NCBI GenBank assembly: GCA_034359265.1
Contig: CP136891.1
Span: forward strand, 86,260,001-86,324,000
Length of the DNA stretch: 64,000 nucleotides
Direction: 5' to 3'
Source: Canna indica
Taxonomy: Eukaryota; Streptophyta; Magnoliopsida; Zingiberales; Cannaceae
The notes beneath the pieces are model-generated. The model was not told the origin of the DNA. It saw only the letters and a list, made by a program, of their open reading frames with translations, and searched no databases. Made by a program: the position numbers and the translations under genes. This document shows, piece after piece, positions 57,904 to 64,000 of the stretch; the first letter of the stretch is position 1, and every line of letters starts with the position of its first letter.

Positions 57904-60900
57904 ATGCCGGTATGGACGACTCTGGCAGCGACTTATCTCTCCCTTGTTCCTCCTCCCGATCCCCCAGACGGCTCTCCCCCTTCTCCTCCGCCAGTGCCGG
58001 CATCCCCCGTGCTTGCTTCGCGCGCCCTCTCTGCCATCGCCTCCTTCAGCGCCAGCCGCTTCGGATTTCAAGAAACCCCTTTCCTGGGTCCAAATCCTTA
58101 AGGGATCAAGCCTCTCCTCGCATAACTCAACATCAGAGACTACTCTCTCCAAGATCGAGTCCTCTACATCGAACATGATCACTTTTTCTCCGGAGCAAAC
58201 CCCTGAATGGCGACGTCCTTGGGAGAAATCCCTGATTGGTAAGTTCATTGGTCGTCCCCCTCCTCTTGATACCATTAAACGCTGGGCTTTTCGTTCTTGG
58301 GCGAAATATGGCTTGCAATCAGTTCTGGATCTTGAAGATCAATGTTTTGTTTTCCATTTTGATTATCTCGAATCTGCCTATATTAATTGTTCTTTCCAGC
58401 GGTCCTTGGACTCTCCGGGGAGACGTTCTACGTCTCATTCCCTGGAAGACCCTTTTTAGACCATGGAAAGAATTGTTTAAACCTGCGCTGGTCTAGATCC
58501 GCCTTCAGGCTCTTCCGATGGAGTTTTGGAATCCTACTTCAGTTGCTTTAATCGCCGGCCATTTCGGTAAATTTATTAAAATTAATTAGAGATCCTTTTG
58601 TTTTGAAAGAGGTAGATATATTAGGGTTTCCATTGAACTAGATCTTTCCCTTCGCGTTAAACAAGGTGTTTGGCTTTCGGGTGATGGTTTTATTTTTTTT
58701 TCAACCGATCGTTTTTGAAAACATCCTGATTCTTTGTTTCCAGTGTGGTTTGGTTGGTCACTTGGAATCTTCTTGTTCGACTATTACTCGTGTTTTTTCT
58801 ATTTCTGATCCTTCGACAGGATCCAATGTTTTGAACGCTAAGTCGACTTCTTTTTCGGACTCCGATGTTCCGATGAATGATGCCTTAAACTCTAAAACTT
58901 CGGTGGTTGATTCCATTCCTTCCTCTGAATCCCCTCCCCCGGACCCTTCATGTGGTCCGTGGGTTCAAGTTCAACGCCGGCCTTCACGTCGGCGGAACCC
59001 TATAAGCGCGATCAAATCCCCTGATCAGGATTCTGATCGTGCTCGGGTTGTTCAGAACACTGTTGAACCCATGAACCGTAAGAATCAGGTCCCGAGGGCG
59101 CCAGTCTACTTCAAATCAAAATCTATTCCTGCCGATCCCCCTTGCCCTCAGGACTCTCGGATCTCGACCCCCATTAAGTATCCCCACTACCCATACTGCT
59201 CCAAATATGTCTGCCGTCCCCTCTTTTAAGAAGACTTCATTGCCTCCTGCTAAACCTATGCTTTCCCCTCCCCCTCACCCCCCTAAGTCTATTGAGACCT
59301 TAGCCTCAGAGCTCTCCAAAACTCTAGGCTCCACTTCCTCATCCCCCCACCGGAAGTGGTTTCTAGGGTTGAGCGTAGGAAGAAAGTGAGGATCCCCAAA
59401 ATCCCTATATATAAGATTCCTAATTTTGATGGCCTAATAAAACATAGAAAGTCTAAACTTTTACCTGGCCAATCCTTTGTTCAATCCTCCTCCCCTATAG
59501 ATGTCCCCTCCCCTTCAGGGGATCTTCTGTCCGATAATCTCTTTGCTTTATTAGATGAAGATTCTAAATTGGAATGCTAGGGGTGCCTGGAGAAGGCTTG
59601 TGCGTGATTTCCTTATAGCTCAAAGTAAGAATTCCCATGTGAATATTATAACTATTCAAGAAACTCACTAAATAAAATTTATGCTAATAAACTTGTTAAT
59701 TCATTTGGTCGCTTTTGGAAGGCTGCCATCTAGCCAAGCAAAGGTGCCTCTGGTGGTATTCTGATAGCTTGGAATTCAAATATTGTGAATGCTAAAACTA
59801 TTTTTATTGATGCTCAAGCTGTTCATGTTATTTTACAATTTGATAATTGTGAGCCCTTTCTTATGTCTTCAATATATGCTAGTACTAATCCTACTATCAG
59901 GGCTTATCTTCGGTCTTCTTTAATGGCTCATGATCTCACCTCTTACCCGTGGGTTTCTAGGTGACTTTAATTGTATTTTAAGCCTTGAGGATAAATGTGG
60001 AGGGCTGCTTTTTAAATTGCATAAGCATATTATTGATTTTAATATTTTCATAAATAATTGTGGCTTGTCTGATTTAGGTTTTAAAGGTTGCAAATATATA
60101 TACTTGGACAAATAATAGGCAGGGTAATGCCAAAATCTGGATTAGACTTATAGAATTTTTGCAAATTCATCTTGGCTTCACTTTTTTGGTAATTCCTTTG
60201 TAGAACACTTACCTAGGATCTCATCAGATCATGGGCCTTTACTACTTTCTATTCCCTCCCAAAAGTAATTTAAAAATAATTTTTTTCGCTTTCAAAACTT
60301 TTGGATTGAATATAGTGAATGCAAAGATGTCATCTTAAAGGCTTGGAATACTTCTAATACTCATATGTTCGACTCTGTTATATCCTCCAATCTCAAAAGT
60401 ACTAGATCTGCCCTATCTTATTGGAACAAACATAATGTAGGCAACCTAGAGAACCTCCTTAGTGACATTAATGAAAAGATCAACCTGCTAGAATCCCTTG
60501 AGCTTCTCCCTGATGCTCCTAGTGACATTCATATTAATCTTAGATCCTTATACAATAAGCAGCTTGCCTTGCAAAGGCAGATTTGCTTAAAATGATGGTC
60601 CAAATCTAAAATGAAATGGATCAATGATGGAGATAAAAATACTATATTCTACCACCATATGGTCACTATTAGAAAGCGTATAAATCTCACTAGCTCTATC
60701 CTAACCTCTAGCAATGAAATTGTAAATGATGACTCTCTTATCCTTAATGAATTTGCATCCCACTACTCCATATGGAATGTACTCTCCCCCTTATGCTCAG
60801 ATTGATTCCACCAATTGGCCTTCTCTCCCTTACTCTTCCTCAAAGCTGTATGGAGTCTCTTACTAAGGATTTCTCAGATAATGAGATCAGATCTACTATT

Positions 60901-62776
60901 AATTCTCTTGGTAATGCGAAAAGTCCTAGTATAGATGGATTTATTGTAGAATTCTACAAGCATTATTGGGATATAATCTCCTCCTCCCTCAAGCATGACT
61001 TAAACAACTTTTTACATACCTCCTCTCTTCCTCCATCATGGAACCAAACCATGCTCACCTTCATTCCCAAAATTAAACACCCTAAGCTGGTTAAGGACTT
61101 TAGACCTATAGCCCTTTGTAACATCTCTTATCGCATCCTATCCAAGCTCTTAGCCAATAGAATTAAGCCTTATCTTCCTTCGCTTATTAGTAATGAGCAA
61201 TCCGCATTTATTAAAGGCAGAAATATCCAGGACAACATTCTTATTGTCCAAGAGATAGTTCACTCTTTCTATGACTCAAAAGGAAAAAATCTCTACATTA
61301 TAATTAAAATTGACTTCGAGAAGGCATTTGACCTTCTTAGTAGGGATGCTATCCTTAAAGTCCTCAATCTATACAAATTTCCCTCTCCCTTTATCAATTG
61401 GATTAACTCTTGTATCAGCTCTCCCACCTTTGCTTGTCTCATCAATTCTCATCTCTCCCACTTCTTCCCTTCCAACAGAGGTATTAGGCAAGGAGACCCT
61501 CTCTCTCCTTTTCTTTTTATCCTAGTTGCCCAAGCTTTAACTTAGCTCATCAAGCAAGCTGTTGAGCAGGGCACTTACTCTCATTTTAAAATGAAGAATG
61601 ACTTCTCTATATCTCATCTCATGTTTGTAGATGACCTTATCTTAATCCTTAGGGCTAACAAGAAAAGTATTGCATAAGTTAAGAGAATTTTCTCCTCCTA
61701 TGAATCCCTCACCGGTTTGAGAATTAACCATTCTAAATCCAGTATTTACTTTCCCTCTCACACGTCCAATGCTACTAAGTTGAGCATCTGCAATTCATTA
61801 GGTATGAGGAAGGGTAGCTTCCCCTTCAAGTACCTTGGAGTAATGATATCCTTTAGAAGGCCTCCTCCAAAGACTCATGAGCATATTCTCACTTCAATTG
61901 ACTCCAAGCTTTCTAACTGGAAGGGCAGCCTCCCGTCTCAAGCAGGTAAGCTGGTATTAATTAAATCAGTTCTCAATTCCATCCCAACCTATTCCTTATC
62001 AGTAACCTGGTTAAATTCTAGTCTTATTGATAAGATTGAATCCAAAATTAGAATCTTCCTTTGGAGGCATTCTTCTGATAAGTTAATTGGGAAACCCTTA
62101 CCTTACCCAAGGATAGGGGTGGCCTTGGCATTCAAGATCTTGACTCTAAAAGAATCTCTCTTCAAGCTAGCAAAATCCAAAAGTACCTTTCAAATCAAAA
62201 TTCCATATGGGTTAATCTGGTTAAAGCCAAATATCCTCCAATTAATTCCTTTAACAGTTGCAAAAAATTCAAATGCTCTTATGCTTGGAAGCTTTTCAAG
62301 CTGGCTTTTAACAGCCTGCATCTGGGATTTAAATCATGCATTGGTGATGGTAGCTCTACTTCTCTGTTGAATGGAAACTGGGTTTTAGACATGCCCCTGG
62401 CTATCAAACCAACATACTTGAATATGAACCTGGTTAATCATATCACTGAGGTGCAGCATCTATTTCAGGACCAGAAATGGTCTCCTTTTTTCAGATATTC
62501 TATGTGTGGAAAAACTTTGTGGGAAGCTATCACAAGCATACGGGTCCCTGTACAGCCCAGTGATGACAAAGTGGTATGGATGCCTGAAAACTGTTGTATG
62601 GCTTCTTCATCAGCTTTTAGATTTCTAAAGTCTTCTATTGACTCCTCTTCTAGTTTAAAACTTAGCTGGAAATTGATTTGGAAACTTAGAACTGCTCCTA
62701 AAGTTAAAATATTTTTTTGGAAGCTCTTTCATAACAAGCTCCCAACCAAAGCTTTTTTATTTTCATTAGGTATTTC
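57904..62776 (+). mobile_element. L1-type LINE, dead, copy B
   Basis: Same element as at 45644. ORF1 has DUF4283 and a CCHC knuckle (CFQCGLVGHLESSC, near 58735). ORF2 begins at 59555, overlapping ORF1 by 26 bases, and shares the TAG in the endonuclease (59731). Private lesions include an insertion near 60095 (ATATATAC before TTGGACAAATAATAG) and a deletion near 62080. The reverse transcriptase is better preserved than in A: 60772-61545 is open, with SLTKDFSDNEIRSTINSLGN, KIDFEKAFD and GIRQGDPLSP, stopping at a private TAG just after. Interrupted at 62777 within zf-RVT by a CACTA element. Confidence 0.85.
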
Positions 62777-63130
62777 CACTACTAGAAAAATGGTCATCAA
62801 CAACGGCTGATGTCGTTGCTGAGCCGTTGCTGAAAAGAATCAGCAACGGCCGCGCCGTTGCAATAGAGCCGTGACAGAAAGTCGCATTGCTGATGACTTA
62901 GCAACGGATTAGCAACGGCCGCTCGGGCCGTCGCTCAAAACATTATCAGCAACGGCCGCTCGGGCCGTCGCTAAAAACATTATCAGCAACGGTTTTGCCA
63001 CAGACCCGGAGTCGTTGCTGATCGATAACATTAATAGCAACGGCCGCTGAGTTCGTAGCAACGTCGTTTGTAAAACCCCGTCGCTAAGCCGTTGCTGTAG
63101 GTCATCAGCAACGGCTTTCGATACACTTTT

Positions 63131-63172
63131 AGCAACGGCTTTCCCACGGACGGCCGTGGGAAAGCCGTTGCT
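63131..63172. repeat. perfect hairpin in the CACTA subterminal region
   Basis: Arms 63131-63149 (AGCAACGGCTTTCCCACGG) and 63154-63172 are perfect reverse complements with a 4-base spacer. Confidence 0.9.
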
Positions 63173-63462
63173 GATGACGTATACCTGGGAACAGAAAAAT
63201 TGAAAATTTCAAATTTCCATTGATACATTGATACATTATCTGATACATAACTCACACACCCATACCCTCATACACACATTCATTCACACATCACAAATAC
63301 ACCAAGATATACATCAAAACAATTATATTTATATTGATAATTATCCACGATAGTATAAAAACAATTCAAATGCAAAATTGAAGTATCAATATCCAAACAA
63401 AATAAGTTAAACAAGTTCAATATCTCAGTAACAAGTTCAATATCCAAACAAAAATCTCACGA

Positions 63463-63867
63463 TCACGATGGAGGATGGTCTGGATCATATGGCGGGCTCT
63501 GGAGTGCTTGAGTGTACACCGGCGTGGACTGACTCGAGGACGATGGATTAGATGATGCCGAAGAGATGCCTGCTTCAGGATGACCTGACATGTTGCGTAG
63601 CATAGCATGCATCTCCTCCATCATCTGAGTTTGACGCGCGACCGTCTCCTCTAGAGTCCTTATTCTGCTACTATGATCATAACTGGATCTAGAGGTGGAC
63701 GGCCGCTCACCAGCGATCGGAGGGGTTGGTGCCCCAAGTGGCCCTAGCACGGCTCGTGCATGACCACTATCTGCGAAGCCATATACACGGCCATGGTCCC
63801 AGCCACCTGCGGCATCGACCCACGATGCTGCGTCAAAGTCCTCGGGGGTACCCCCGCGCTGCACCAC
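63463..63867 (-). CDS. CACTA-element protein, C-terminal exon (plant Ptta/En/Spm-type)
   Basis: 134 codons ending in a stop at 63463. Seen: AAGGWDHGRVYGFADSGHAR, comparable to the GGPxxGRVYGxG motif of plant transposon proteins of the Ptta/En/Spm group. A Ser-rich stretch and a short coiled-coil segment (RIRTLEETVARQTQMMEEMH) follow, then a Ser/Pro-rich tail. The frame is open to the start at 63867, but the first residues probably come from an upstream exon beyond 63870. It is transcribed toward the left end of the element, the position of the last exon. Confidence 0.7.
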   Translation of the reverse strand: MVQRGGTPEDFDAASWVDAAGGWDHGRVYGFADSGHARAVLGPLGAPTPPIAGERPSTSRSSYDHSSRIRTLEETVARQTQMMEEMHAMLRNMSGHPEAGISSASSNPSSSSQSTPVYTQALQSPPYDPDHPPS

Positions 63868-64000
63868 CGTCTGGCTGTACGTCTCCTACTCGAGTTTGAT
63901 TTTTTTGTTTAATATTTATCATAAAACTTAAATTATAAATATATAATGAATAATTTAAACAAATATATAATTACCACAATGTGTGCAGCGCGGTTGTCGA

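Larger units (their letters stand above)
53021..64000. repeat. segmental duplication, copy B (continues past the window)
   Basis: Aligns with copy A from 40768; followed to 62776, where a CACTA element is inserted. Single-copy-like parts differ by about 1 percent by eye, the LINE part by roughly 3 percent, mostly transitions. Confidence 0.85.
62777..64000. mobile_element. CACTA (En/Spm) transposon, left end, runs past the window
   Basis: Begins CACTACTAGAAAAATGG, the CACTA-superfamily terminus, exactly where copy B stops matching copy A. The next 400 bp are packed with about 15 subterminal copies of AGCAACGGC / GCCGTTGCT in both orientations, as expected of transposase-binding sites. A transposon ORF follows on the minus strand. 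The right end is outside the window. Confidence 0.9.

Noticed and set aside
62778..63180. CRISPR-like array of spaced repeats
   Set aside because: Repeats are short, in both orientations and unevenly spaced; they are CACTA subterminal motifs in a plant genome.

Overview
The window is nuclear DNA from a flowering plant. It has spliced genes with GT-AG introns, AT-rich intergenic DNA and plant transposon families (LINE, CACTA, Harbinger, hAT, MULE-like foldbacks). Short conserved stretches of the aldo/keto reductase and the proline-rich peptides look monocot-like to me, but the species is not identified; that is a guess by eye.

Left part (1-36 kb, conserved genes): the 3' half of a mitochondrial-type DEAD-box helicase (RH53/RH9-like, +); four well-formed but unrecognised exons on the minus strand (3.7-5.0 kb); an intact intronless spliceosome-disassembly gene (STIPL1/TFIP11-like, -); a degenerate LSD1-type zinc finger (10.8 kb); an 80-residue two-exon gene with a 2 kb intron (17.4-19.7 kb, +); a complete PIF4/5-like bHLH factor in seven coding exons with a 5'-UTR intron (23.6-26.8 kb, -); and a complete plastid aldo/keto reductase in ten exons (33.2-36.2 kb, -). 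Between them are datable insertions: a Harbinger MITE with TAA duplications, a MULE-like foldback with 9-bp duplications, a hAT MITE with 8-bp duplications, and two 5'-truncated LINEs with 13- and 18-bp duplications.

Right part (38-64 kb, accessory DNA): a head-to-tail segmental duplication. Block A starts at 40768 and block B at 53021, a 12.25 kb spacing; B is cut at 62777 by a CACTA element that runs out of the window. Each block carries three small minus-strand genes with TATA boxes: a secreted proline-rich peptide, a 56-residue acidic protein and a 48-residue putative secreted peptide with an overlapping upstream ORF. Each also carries a hAT remnant, a GC-rich minisatellite and a long dead LINE (ORF1 with DUF4283 and CCHC; ORF2 with endonuclease, reverse transcriptase, zf-RVT and, in A only, the start of RNase H). 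Shared stop codons show that the LINE was dead before the duplication.

The host genes do not form a pathway. The most interesting material is the duplicated peptide-gene cassette, the unrecognised multi-exon gene at 3.7-5.0 kb and the 80-residue gene. Exon borders were derived by hand from splice signals and reading-frame continuity; no search was run.
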